From positions 1 through 8,237 of the forward strand of contig JAQVWB010000085.1 of assembly GCA_028698695.1 (NCBI GenBank): DNA of 8,237 nucleotides. Direction: 5' to 3'. This document shows positions 1 through 5,973 of the stretch, piece by piece. Each line of letters begins with the position of its first letter. Position 1 is the stretch's first letter. The DNA is from Syntrophomonadaceae bacterium (GTDB taxonomy: Bacteria; Bacillota; Syntrophomonadia; Syntrophomonadales; Syntrophomonadaceae). The translations under genes and the position numbers were made by a program. The notes below the pieces were generated by a model, which was not told where the DNA came from, did no database searches, and saw only the letters and a program-made list of their open reading frames with translations.

Positions 1-789
1 TATTTGATAAAAGAATAAGCCTGGTTTAAGTTTAACCATTTTCAGTTTAAAAGGAGCCGGTAATATTTTAACTACCTGACCGATTTCCAGTGAGGTTTGC
101 ACTTGACCATCTATGCATATTGCCGCATCAACCCCTGATAAATATTTAATCGCCACCTGTTTGGAACCATCCAAAACCATGGGGCGTTTATACGAAGCAT
201 GTGGGGCAATAGGAGTAATAAGCAGCACTTCGATATCAGGATCAGTTATTGGCCCCCCACAGGATAAAGAATAACCGGTGGAACCGGTAGGAGTTGCTAC
301 TATCATTCCATCACCACGATAATTGGCAGTTAACTGACCGTCTATTTCCAAATCAAAACCAATCATACGCGGAGACTTAGAGCGAAAAGCTACCTCATTG
401 AGACAATAAGATTGAAAGACCGGCTCTCCATCTTTGAAAACCTGACAATCAAGCATCAACCTCTCACTTAAACTATATTGTCCATTGATTAAAGGCTCCA
501 GATATTCATCTACCTCAGATAATTCCAATTTACTTAAAAAGCCTATCCGGCCCATATTTATTCCCAGCAGTGGGATACCCATGACGGCATAATGACGCGC
601 AGTACGTAAAATGGTGCCATCTCCGCCTAAAACTATAGCCAAATCAGCATCTTCCACCTGGCCCAGTGGGCTTGAAGCATGTCCCCGTATAACTTCAAGA
701 TTATACTTTTCCAGTTTGGTTGCCAATTCCTGAGCTACTGACTCGGTTTTCGGCCTATTCTGATTATTAATCAGCAGTACTTTTTTCAC
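1..789 (-). CDS. nadK: NAD kinase, 3' end truncated by window edge
   Basis: NAD kinase phosphorylates NAD to NADP with ATP or polyphosphate in the cytoplasm and is the cell's source of NADP. I translated the minus strand from a GTG at 789: 263 codons stay open to the window edge, so about 20 C-terminal residues are missing against a usual length near 285. Family motifs are in order: GGDGT at residues 55-59, the NE pair at 131-132, RGDG at 158-161, the glycine-rich TPTGSTGYSLS at 167-177 (followed by CGGP where AGGP is common) and DGQ at 227-229. The start is supported by a strong Shine-Dalgarno GGGAGG (798-803) 8 nt upstream, and the protein opens with a typical beta strand, MKKVLLINN. The gene begins inside the end of tlyA (23-nt overlap), so the two are probably translationally coupled. 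In related genomes argR and recN usually follow; they would lie outside this window. Confidence 0.95.
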   Translation of the reverse strand, partial: MKKVLLINNQNRPKTESVAQELATKLEKYNLEVIRGHASSPLGQVEDADLAIVLGGDGTILRTARHYAVMGIPLLGINMGRIGFLSKLELSEVDEYLEPLINGQYSLSERLMLDCQVFKDGEPVFQSYCLNEVAFRSKSPRMIGFDLEIDGQLTANYRGDGMIVATPTGSTGYSLSCGGPITDPDIEVLLITPIAPHASYKRPMVLDGSKQVAIKYLSGVDAAICIDGQVQTSLEIGQVVKILPAPFKLKMVKLKPGLFFYQI

Positions 790-1600
790 TGCCCTTACCT
801 CCCAGTTGCAAATGAGCACTATCAACTACCTGGTCGATAATATCGCCAATATTATCCAAGGGGGATTCAGTTGCTGTCAACTTCAAAAAATACTCTATAT
901 TTCCCTGGGGTCCCTTAATTGGTGAATAAGTTATTCCCGTACAATTAAGGCCGACAGCTGATGCACTATTTACACAGGACATGAGAACTTGCCGATGGAT
1001 TTGGGGATCTCTTACGACTCCCTTTTTTCCCACCCGGTCTCTACCCGCTTCAAACTGCGGCTTAACCAGGCAGATTACTATTCCGGCTTCCTTCAACAAT
1101 CCTCTTGAAACCGGAAATACCAGCTCCAGTGAAATAAAAGAAACATCTATGGTAATTAAATCAGCCAATTCAGAAATTAGCTCAGGTTCTATGTAGCGAA
1201 TATTAGTTCTCTCCAGGTTCACCACCCGGGGATCATTTCTGAGCGTCCAATCAAGTTGTCCATATCCGACATCCACAGCATAAACCTTACGGGCACCTGA
1301 CTGCAGAACACAATCTGTATATCCGCCGGTTGAAGCACCTATATCTATTATCACCTTATCCCGGACGTCAACCTGGAATTCCTGCAGGGCTTTTTCCAGT
1401 TTAAACCCACCCCGACTTACAAACCGTCGTCCGGTGGAAATAATCTCCACCTGCGCCTCTTCATCAACTGATGTGCCCGGCTTATCCACTCTCTGTCCAT
1501 TAACCTGTACCTGTCCGGCCAGAATATAAGCACGGGCCTTTTCTCTGCTGGGGGCCAGTCCCTGGGAATACAGTAATGCATCCAGCCTAACTTTTGCCAA
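767..1600 (-). CDS. tlyA: TlyA-family S4/FtsJ-type rRNA methyltransferase (YqxC-like)
   Basis: The family combines an N-terminal S4 RNA-binding domain with a C-terminal FtsJ-like SAM-dependent methyltransferase. Characterised members 2'-O-methylate cytidines in rRNA, and some were first described as hemolysins. From TTG at 1600 the protein has 277 residues: an S4 domain at about 4-65 (SREKARAYILAGQVQVNG), the linker motif VSRGGFKLEKAL at 61-72, SAM motif I DIGASTGGYTD at 86-96, KPQFEAGR at 180-187 and the terminal GPQGNIEYF at 230-238. I prefer TTG 1600 because the family starts directly at the RLD..L motif and a GGGAG (1611-1615) lies 10 nt upstream. An in-frame ATG at 1630 would add ten atypical residues and has no good ribosome site. 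It overlaps the end of dxs by 14 nt and the start of nadK by 23 nt. The exact rRNA target cannot be read from sequence. Confidence 0.93.
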   Translation of the reverse strand: MAKVRLDALLYSQGLAPSREKARAYILAGQVQVNGQRVDKPGTSVDEEAQVEIISTGRRFVSRGGFKLEKALQEFQVDVRDKVIIDIGASTGGYTDCVLQSGARKVYAVDVGYGQLDWTLRNDPRVVNLERTNIRYIEPELISELADLITIDVSFISLELVFPVSRGLLKEAGIVICLVKPQFEAGRDRVGKKGVVRDPQIHRQVLMSCVNSASAVGLNCTGITYSPIKGPQGNIEYFLKLTATESPLDNIGDIIDQVVDSAHLQLGGKGSEKSTAD

Positions 1601-3503
1601 ATTTGAGCAACTCCCAACCAGCAGAATCATTTACCAGTTCCGGCCAGCGGTTGATGACCTTTTCCAGCAAAGCTTCCGCATTCATATCCAGATAATCAAA
1701 TAATAAATCTACTCTGCCATGTTCCACAAACTCATCAGGTATTCCTGCCCTTAATAACTGAGAAGTTAAACCTTCTTCCTGTAATATTTCCATAACTGCA
1801 CTGCCAAAGCCTCCCTGCAGGACATTGTCTTCAATGGTAACTACCCGCCCGCATTTTTGAGCAACGGACTTTATGCAGGATCGATCTATTGGTTTTACAA
1901 AACGTGCATCAACCAGAGTGGCAGAAATATTGTACTCCGCAGCCAACTGCACCAGATCAAGGGCAAAAGTAACTCCCCGTCCAATGCCAATGACGGCCAG
2001 ATCATCTCCATCATCCAAAATTTGAGCCTGTCCGACGGGAATAGTATCTTCTTCATCAGTTACTGCTATCCCCTGTCCAATTCCGCGTGGATAGCGAATA
2101 GCTACCGGTCCTGAAATCGTAAATGCAGTATTAAACATTTTTATCAACTCGTTTTCATCTGCAGGAGCCATAATCGTTAAATTAGGAATGCTGCGCAGAT
2201 AGGACAGATCAAAAACCCCATGATGAGTTGCTCCATCCTCACCTACCAAGCCGGCCCGATCAACAGCCAGAATAACCGGCAGATTCTGCAGAGCTACATC
2301 CTGTACAATCTGGTCATAAGCCCGCTGTAAAAAAGTCGAATATATTGCTACTACCGGACGCAAACCTGCCCGAGCCATACCTGCTGCCAGAGTAACTGCA
2401 TGTTGTTCACATATACCCACATCAAAAAATCTATCTGGATATTGCCGGGCAAACGGTGCCAATCCCGTTCCACTTGCCATGGCAGCAGTAATGGCAATTA
2501 CTCCCGGATCAATTGCAGCCCGGTTAAGCATGTACTCACCAAATATTTCCGTATAAGTCTTAACGGTTTTCCTGGCCTGTTGTCCGGTATTAACATCAAA
2601 TGGTCCAATCCCATGAAACACATCCGGGTTTTCCAGAGCAGGAGCATACCCCCTGCCCTTCTGAGTAATAAGATGAATAAAAACCGGGCCCTTCATTTTT
2701 GCAGCATTGTTCAGAACCTGAATAAGTTCCTCCAGGTTATGTCCGTTTACTGGTCCTATATAAGTAAAACCGAGTTCTTCAAATAATATACCCGGAACCA
2801 TTAAATACTTGACCATATCCTTAAACCTGCCTGCAGCCCGGGCAATATTAGGACCTATAGCCGGAATACGATGCAGGGCGGTTTCAATTTCATCTTTAGT
2901 ACGGGAATAAGAGGGGTCAGTACGCAATCGATTCAAATAAGCTGACATAGCTCCAACATTACGAGAAATAGACATTTCATTATCATTTAATATTACCGTT
3001 AGATCATGCGCTTCATGACCGGCATGATTCAAGGCTTCAAAAGCCATACCTCCGGTTAAAGCGCCATCGCCAATCACTGCCAGCACCGAATGCTTTTCTT
3101 TCTTAATATCCCGGGCAATAGCCATACCCAGGGCAGCTGAAATGGAAGTACTGCTATGACCGGTATTATAAGCATCATGTTGGGATTCTTCGGTTTTGGG
3201 GAAGCCGCTTATACCACCATATTGTCTCAAAGCAGGCATCTGATGTTGTCTGCCGGTTAGAATTTTATGCACATAACTCTGGTGTCCCACATCCCAAATG
3301 ATTTTATCTTTGGGAGTATTAAAAACATAGTGAAGGGCCAGAGTTAATTCTACCACCCCAAGGTTAGCTGCCAGATGTCCCCCACATTGTGAAACACTGT
3401 TGACCAGAAGCTGCCTGATTTCTTCTGCCAGCATGTTCATGGCAGCCATATCCATATCTTTTAAGTCTTGTGGAGAGTTAATTGTTTGCAAAATATTGTT
3501 CAT
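1587..3503 (-). CDS. dxs: 1-deoxy-D-xylulose-5-phosphate synthase
   Basis: Dxs condenses pyruvate and glyceraldehyde 3-phosphate, using thiamine diphosphate and Mg2+, in the first step of the MEP isoprenoid pathway. The 638-residue protein has the usual full length. Visible features are GGHLAANLG at 41-49 with the catalytic-site His43, DVGHQSYVHKILTGR at 71-85, and the thiamine diphosphate motif from GDGALTGG (145-152) to NDNEMSIS (173-180). Next come DVGICEQHAVTLAAGMA at 361-377 with the catalytic Glu366, and DRAGLVGEDGATHHG at 415-429 of the pyrimidine domain. The C-terminal transketolase-like domain follows. I chose ATG 3503, which has AGGTG (3510-3514) 6 nt upstream. An in-frame GTG at 3512 would overlap the oapA stop but has no well-spaced ribosome site. 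The gene directly follows oapA (5-nt gap) and overlaps tlyA by 14 nt. Its placement with ispA in one operon makes isoprenoid precursor supply a local theme. Confidence 0.97.
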   Translation of the reverse strand: MNNILQTINSPQDLKDMDMAAMNMLAEEIRQLLVNSVSQCGGHLAANLGVVELTLALHYVFNTPKDKIIWDVGHQSYVHKILTGRQHQMPALRQYGGISGFPKTEESQHDAYNTGHSSTSISAALGMAIARDIKKEKHSVLAVIGDGALTGGMAFEALNHAGHEAHDLTVILNDNEMSISRNVGAMSAYLNRLRTDPSYSRTKDEIETALHRIPAIGPNIARAAGRFKDMVKYLMVPGILFEELGFTYIGPVNGHNLEELIQVLNNAAKMKGPVFIHLITQKGRGYAPALENPDVFHGIGPFDVNTGQQARKTVKTYTEIFGEYMLNRAAIDPGVIAITAAMASGTGLAPFARQYPDRFFDVGICEQHAVTLAAGMARAGLRPVVAIYSTFLQRAYDQIVQDVALQNLPVILAVDRAGLVGEDGATHHGVFDLSYLRSIPNLTIMAPADENELIKMFNTAFTISGPVAIRYPRGIGQGIAVTDEEDTIPVGQAQILDDGDDLAVIGIGRGVTFALDLVQLAAEYNISATLVDARFVKPIDRSCIKSVAQKCGRVVTIEDNVLQGGFGSAVMEILQEEGLTSQLLRAGIPDEFVEHGRVDLLFDYLDMNAEALLEKVINRWPELVNDSAGWELLKFGKS

Positions 3504-3508
3504 AACCT

Positions 3509-4090
3509 TCACCTTTTATCATTAAACAATTCCATGCCGGTAAGATTCTCCCATCGGGCCAAGATTACTGCCACTTTAAAAATAATAGCATTGGCATAAT
3601 CAATAGCCACTTTCTTCCCGGCTGCTTTACCACCTACAGTCAAGGCAGCTATAAGACTGGTCATCATTCCCCCCATTATAAACAGGTCGACGGTTCCAAA
3701 CCAGTCGACCAGACTTAATACTATACCGGCTCCGATAGCTCCGCTTAGCGTACCGGCTATATCACCAATCACATCATTGCAAAAATTAGCCACCTTGCTG
3801 GCATTCTTCGTTATTTTAACCGCTTGTCGGGCACCAAATACCTTTTTGGCCGCCCGGGCATTAAATGGCGGTAGAACTGCTGCCGTTGCCGCAGTTCCAA
3901 TCATATCGAAAAATACTCCTACCAGAATTATAAACAATAACAACGGAATAGATACAAATACACTGTTAACAGCACTTACCAGACTTTCTGCCCCGATACT
4001 GACCAGTAAAGCGATAAAAAAAGTAAAAAAGGCGACTGCCAGTGCTGATAACAAAACATTTCTATCATTAAAAATATGGGTTCGCAACAA
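3509..4090 (-). CDS. oapA: OapA, membrane protein partner of OLE RNA
   Basis: OapA is known in Bacillus halodurans as the integral membrane protein that binds OLE RNA and brings it to the membrane. I assign it on position directly downstream of OLE and upstream of dxs, on size, and on its signature. From TTG 4090 it has 193 residues (about 21 kDa). In the 215-residue numbering of the longer frame from ATG 4156, four hydrophobic segments lie near 35-53, 66-83, 133-149 and 155-173. Between segments 2 and 3 sits the family-like stretch DMIGTAATAA (84-93), then PFNARAAKKVFGARQA (97-112) and NFCNDVIGDIAG (124-135). That loop is basic, which suits RNA binding (inference). GGAGGA at 4100-4105 lies 9 nt before TTG 4090, while ATG 4156 has no ribosome site and abuts the conserved 3' end of the RNA; a second TTG follows at 4087. 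The family resembles CNNM/DUF21 transporters, so automatic annotation may call it a CorB-like Mg/Co transporter or hypothetical. Confidence 0.85.
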   Translation of the reverse strand: MLRTHIFNDRNVLLSALAVAFFTFFIALLVSIGAESLVSAVNSVFVSIPLLLFIILVGVFFDMIGTAATAAVLPPFNARAAKKVFGARQAVKITKNASKVANFCNDVIGDIAGTLSGAIGAGIVLSLVDWFGTVDLFIMGGMMTSLIAALTVGGKAAGKKVAIDYANAIIFKVAVILARWENLTGMELFNDKR

Positions 4091-4099
4091 TAAAAATAT

Positions 4100-4105
4100 T
4101 CCTCC
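4100..4105 (-). promoter_or_regulatory. Shine-Dalgarno site that decides the oapA start
   Basis: The minus strand reads GGAGGA here, the strongest ribosome-binding match in the region. It is 9 nt upstream of the TTG at 4090 and lies inside the longer open frame that begins at ATG 4156. This position makes initiation at TTG 4090 much more likely than at the upstream ATG. It leaves about 50 nt of untranslated leader between the conserved OLE 3' end and the oapA ribosome site. Confidence 0.7.
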
Positions 4106-4225
4106 ATAAAAAAACAGTCTGGCAAAAGGTTGTCTGTTGAGTAAACGCTGCGACATAGGTCCAGCAGGTTTTCCCCGTGGAGCACCCGACTGTTGCCAGA
4201 GGGGCGGTTTCCCTTTATGTCCACA

Positions 4226-4246
4226 TTACTGCGTCACCGCAAGTAA
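4226..4246 (-). other. GNRA-capped hairpin in the OLE 3' domain
   Basis: Reading the minus strand, UUACU pairs with AGUAA, a single U is bulged, GCG pairs with CGC, and the loop is GUGA, a GNRA tetraloop. The hairpin lies inside the region closed by the UCCAGC/GCUGGA helix. GNRA loops often dock into receptors, and protein-binding sites on OLE have been mapped to its 3' half; whether this is the bound element is inference. Confidence 0.7.
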
Positions 4247-4477
4247 GGCTGGATTACCACTTAGTGCACACTTTAATCCTCAACAAACCGTGCCAAAGCA
4301 CACAGTCTAGGAGTTTTCCTCAACAACCCACATTAATTTCTAGCCTCTTTTGCAGTACACGGTTTCAAAGCAGATAACAAGTCCCTGGCCGGGGTATTTG
4401 TTACCCATCAACGCTTATCCGCCGCCACCACTCAAGGCAGGCTACACTGCACCCAGCTTTCACCAAATGCAGGTTTT

Positions 4478-4502
4478 CTTAGTAAACCTTAGACTTACTA
4501 AG
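4478..4502 (-). other. Perfect 8-bp hairpin within OLE RNA
   Basis: CUUAGUAA and UUACUAAG form an uninterrupted 8-bp stem around a 9-nt loop, the longest perfect local inverted repeat I found in the RNA. It is AU-rich and has no U-run after it, so it is a structural helix rather than a terminator. Confidence 0.7.
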
Positions 4503-4509
4503 CCTCCAC

Positions 4510-4557
4510 GGGTGCGGGGTCAGACTCCACATGCCGTTGCGGAATGCCCCATCACCC
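4510..4557 (-). other. Long imperfect hairpin within OLE RNA
   Basis: On the minus strand GGGUG (4557-4553) pairs with CACCC (4514-4510), then GGGG (4550-4547) with CCCC (4519-4516), then UUCCGC (4544-4539) with GUGGAG (4530-4525), the last with two G-U wobbles. The helices stack with small internal loops around an 8-nt terminal loop, giving a GC-rich arm of about 48 nt. An alternative pairing of GGGGUC (4578-4573) with GACCCC (4521-4516) would compete with it. Confidence 0.6.
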
Positions 4558-4703
4558 TTAACTCCCAGCAAAGACCCCTGACTGGGCGTCAAAAGCCGAT
4601 ACCAGAATCTTCATCGATGTGCCATTTACGGATTTTTAGGCCCGTCTTTGAAATTAACAGGGCTGACTAGAATACTGTAACCTTCTGCCAGTTCATATTC
4701 GAC

Positions 4704-4833
4704 TGTAATTATATCATAATAACATAATATTCTTCCACTTACCGCTTCTGCTCAGATTCATCATAGCGACCAGTATGAGTTCAATAAATCCTGTAATATT
4801 ATTATAGGTGGTTTTATCTAACTCCAGCTCCGC
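4704..4833. other. ispA-OLE intergenic leader
   Basis: This stretch of about 130 nt follows the ispA stop. It contains the extended -10 promoter and a second isolated TATAAT. I see no GC-rich hairpin followed by a T-run, so no intrinsic terminator separates ispA from OLE, and read-through from the upstream operon is likely. There is no credible small ORF with a ribosome site. Confidence 0.6.
4708..4736 (-). promoter_or_regulatory. Extended -10 promoter for OLE RNA
   Basis: The minus strand carries TGATATAAT (4716-4708), a perfect extended -10 (TGnTATAAT) for the housekeeping sigma factor. The -35 region at 17-18 nt spacing (around 4731-4737) is poor, with GGAAGA or TGGAAG, as is common for extended -10 promoters. 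Transcription would begin near 4700-4703, immediately before the structured region. A second TATAAT without a good -35 lies at 4806-4801, closer to ispA. An internal promoter would let OLE, oapA and the downstream genes be made independently of folD-xseAB-ispA. Confidence 0.65.
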
Positions 4834-5742
4834 TTAGTTATTCCGGACTAAAGTAAACCAGGCCAACTGTCGTAAAAAATCGGCTTCCGGACCAAAATAC
4901 TCCAAGCTGGATAAACATTCATCAACCTTTTTACGCGCTATTTCTTCAGTTCTTTCAATACCAATTAAACTGGGATAAGTAGTTTTGAGATTTTTTACAT
5001 CACTTCCCACCGGTTTACCCATTAAGCCTTCATCACCACGAACATCCAGCAAATCATCTGTGATTTGAAACAGCAAACCAAAGCTGTGCGCATAAGCAGT
5101 AATTTTTTCCAATCCGGAGGAATTCATGCCTCCCAGTACTGCCCCGGCTCTTAGAGCTGCCCTGAATAGTTCTCCGGTTTTAAGACTATGCAGCGTTTGC
5201 AGGGTAGTAAATTCTATTTTTTGTCCTTCGGATTGCAAGTCTATTACCTGCCCGCCAATCATTCCTCTGCTGCCGGCTGCTTTCGACACTTCCTTGATTA
5301 CCTGTAATACCTGTTCCGCTTTTATCGGTGCAATGCCGGCATTATGAGTTATTAGTTCAAAGGCGGCCGTAAGCAATGCATCTCCGGTAAGAATGGCGAT
5401 ATCTTCCCCAAATACTTTGTGACAGGTGGGCTTCCCCCTGCGAAAATCATCATCATCCATGGCCGGCAAATCATCATGAACCAGAGAATACGAATGAATC
5501 ATTTCCAGAGCACAGGCAGTAGGAATAACCCACTCCCGATCTCCTCCCGCCAATACTGCACCCTCCATCACCAGCATGGGGCGTAAGCGTTTCCCTCCGT
5601 TAAAAACGGCATAATGCATGGCCTGATGAATAATAACCGGATAGGCATCTATCTGTTCCAGACATCCGGTTAAACAGCTGTCAATAAATTTTTTGCGTTC
5701 CTGAATCTCGATTTGAAACTTGTTTAAGTCAAAATTATGCAT
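4834..5742 (-). CDS. ispA: Farnesyl diphosphate synthase (short-chain trans-prenyltransferase)
   Basis: The enzyme elongates dimethylallyl diphosphate with two isopentenyl units to farnesyl diphosphate, the precursor of undecaprenyl lipid, quinones and heme side chains. The protein has 302 residues, within the family range. Motifs are GGKRLRP at 49-55, the first aspartate-rich motif DDLPAMDDDDFRRG at 90-103, KTG at 188-190, QITDDLLDVRGD at 226-237 with the second aspartate motif, and GKPVGSD at 242-248 followed by lysines 250 and 253. The two-residue insertion in the first aspartate motif and Tyr85 five residues before it match the bacterial C15 class, so farnesyl rather than geranylgeranyl product is inferred. 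The ATG at 5742 follows the xseB stop by 9 nt, with GTGAGG as ribosome site overlapping that stop codon. It is the last gene before OLE RNA, separated by about 130 nt. Confidence 0.95.
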   Translation of the reverse strand: MHNFDLNKFQIEIQERKKFIDSCLTGCLEQIDAYPVIIHQAMHYAVFNGGKRLRPMLVMEGAVLAGGDREWVIPTACALEMIHSYSLVHDDLPAMDDDDFRRGKPTCHKVFGEDIAILTGDALLTAAFELITHNAGIAPIKAEQVLQVIKEVSKAAGSRGMIGGQVIDLQSEGQKIEFTTLQTLHSLKTGELFRAALRAGAVLGGMNSSGLEKITAYAHSFGLLFQITDDLLDVRGDEGLMGKPVGSDVKNLKTTYPSLIGIERTEEIARKKVDECLSSLEYFGPEADFLRQLAWFTLVRNN

Positions 5743-5751
5743 TTTTTAACC

Positions 5752-5973
5752 TCACTCTTCAACCTCAACCAGTTCAAAACTGCCATCCAATTTTCTTATT
5801 AATTTCTGCATGCGTTGTTCAGTAACCTGTAATTGCTGCTGACACAACAAAGTAAGATTAATACCCTCTTCAAACAGCAGCAGTGAATCGTCCAAATCCT
5901 GCTCCCCTGATTCCAGCTTGTCCAGAATCTCTTCCAATCTGCTCATGGCTTCTTCAAACTTTATTTTTTCCAC
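5752..5973 (-). CDS. xseB: Exodeoxyribonuclease VII small subunit
   Basis: XseB binds several copies per XseA to form exonuclease VII, which trims single-stranded DNA from both ends to oligonucleotides. From GTG 5973 the product has 73 residues, typical for the family. It opens with KIKFEEAMSRLEEILDKLES, followed by a two-helix coiled-coil-like body rich in Glu, Leu and Gln (SLLLFEEGINLTLLCQQQL) and an acidic tail ELVEVEE. GTG 5973 is preferred because it places the conserved FEEAM motif near the N terminus and has GGGAG (5984-5988) 10 nt upstream. An in-frame TTG at 5997 would give 81 residues with a basic leader not usual for XseB. It overlaps the xseA end by 20 nt, which would keep the two subunits coupled in translation. 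Confidence 0.93.
   Translation of the reverse strand: MEKIKFEEAMSRLEEILDKLESGEQDLDDSLLLFEEGINLTLLCQQQLQVTEQRMQKLIRKLDGSFELVEVEE

Larger units (their letters stand above)
4157..4703 (-). ncRNA. ole: OLE RNA (Ornate, Large, Extremophilic)
   Basis: OLE is a highly structured RNA of roughly 600 nt, found mainly in anaerobic or extremophilic Firmicutes. It accumulates at the membrane with OapA and is linked to stress tolerance and Mg homeostasis in Bacillus halodurans. Here about 545 nt between ispA and oapA carry no plausible gene but many hairpins on the minus strand. The most telling part is the 3' domain. UCCAGC (4253-4248) can pair with GCUGGA (4165-4160) to enclose a hairpin capped by a GUGA tetraloop (4246-4226), then GGACAUAAAGGGAAACCGCC and a CGGGUGCUCCACGGGGAAAA segment. 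These match the conserved OLE 3' core as I remember it. Further helices include an imperfect long hairpin at 4557-4510, an 8-bp hairpin at 4502-4478, GGGUA/UACCC at 4406-4392, CCCAG/CUGGG at 4586-4564 and GCCC/GGGC at 4663-4640. Both ends are estimates: the 5' end from the promoter, the 3' end from the closing helix. Confidence 0.92.

Noticed and set aside
1857..2786. Plus-strand open frames opposite dxs (1857-2114 and 2400-2786)
   Set aside because: They are antisense shadows of a full-length, motif-complete dxs, with no ribosome sites or known domains.
3509..4156. CNNM/CorB-type Mg or Co transporter as the primary call for oapA
   Set aside because: It has four hydrophobic segments but no CBS domains, is far shorter than those transporters, and is placed immediately after OLE RNA, so OapA is the better call. 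Distant kinship to DUF21 remains possible.
3976..4224. Minus-strand 82-residue open frame overlapping the oapA start and the OLE 3' end
   Set aside because: It is a different frame from oapA, Cys- and Phe-rich with no family resemblance, and is explained by the conserved RNA plus the oapA coding sequence.
4177..4670. Two plus-strand open frames (4177-4377 and 4350-4670) in the ispA-oapA gap
   Set aside because: They run antisense to the OLE RNA, lack convincing ribosome sites, and encode low-complexity Pro/Thr/Ser-rich peptides without recognisable domains. All real genes here are on the other strand.
4157..4703. Riboswitch, group II intron, or other large bacterial ncRNA such as GOLLD or HEARO in the gap
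   Set aside because: There is no reverse transcriptase frame or intron domain V-like end, no phage, tRNA or transposase context, and the RNA is too long for a simple riboswitch. The isoprenoid-operon position and the 3' core fit OLE.
4746..4782. Small inverted repeat TCATA/TATGA in the ispA-OLE leader as a terminator
   Set aside because: The stem is only 5 bp, AT-rich and lacks a following T-run on the minus strand, so it is unlikely to end transcription.
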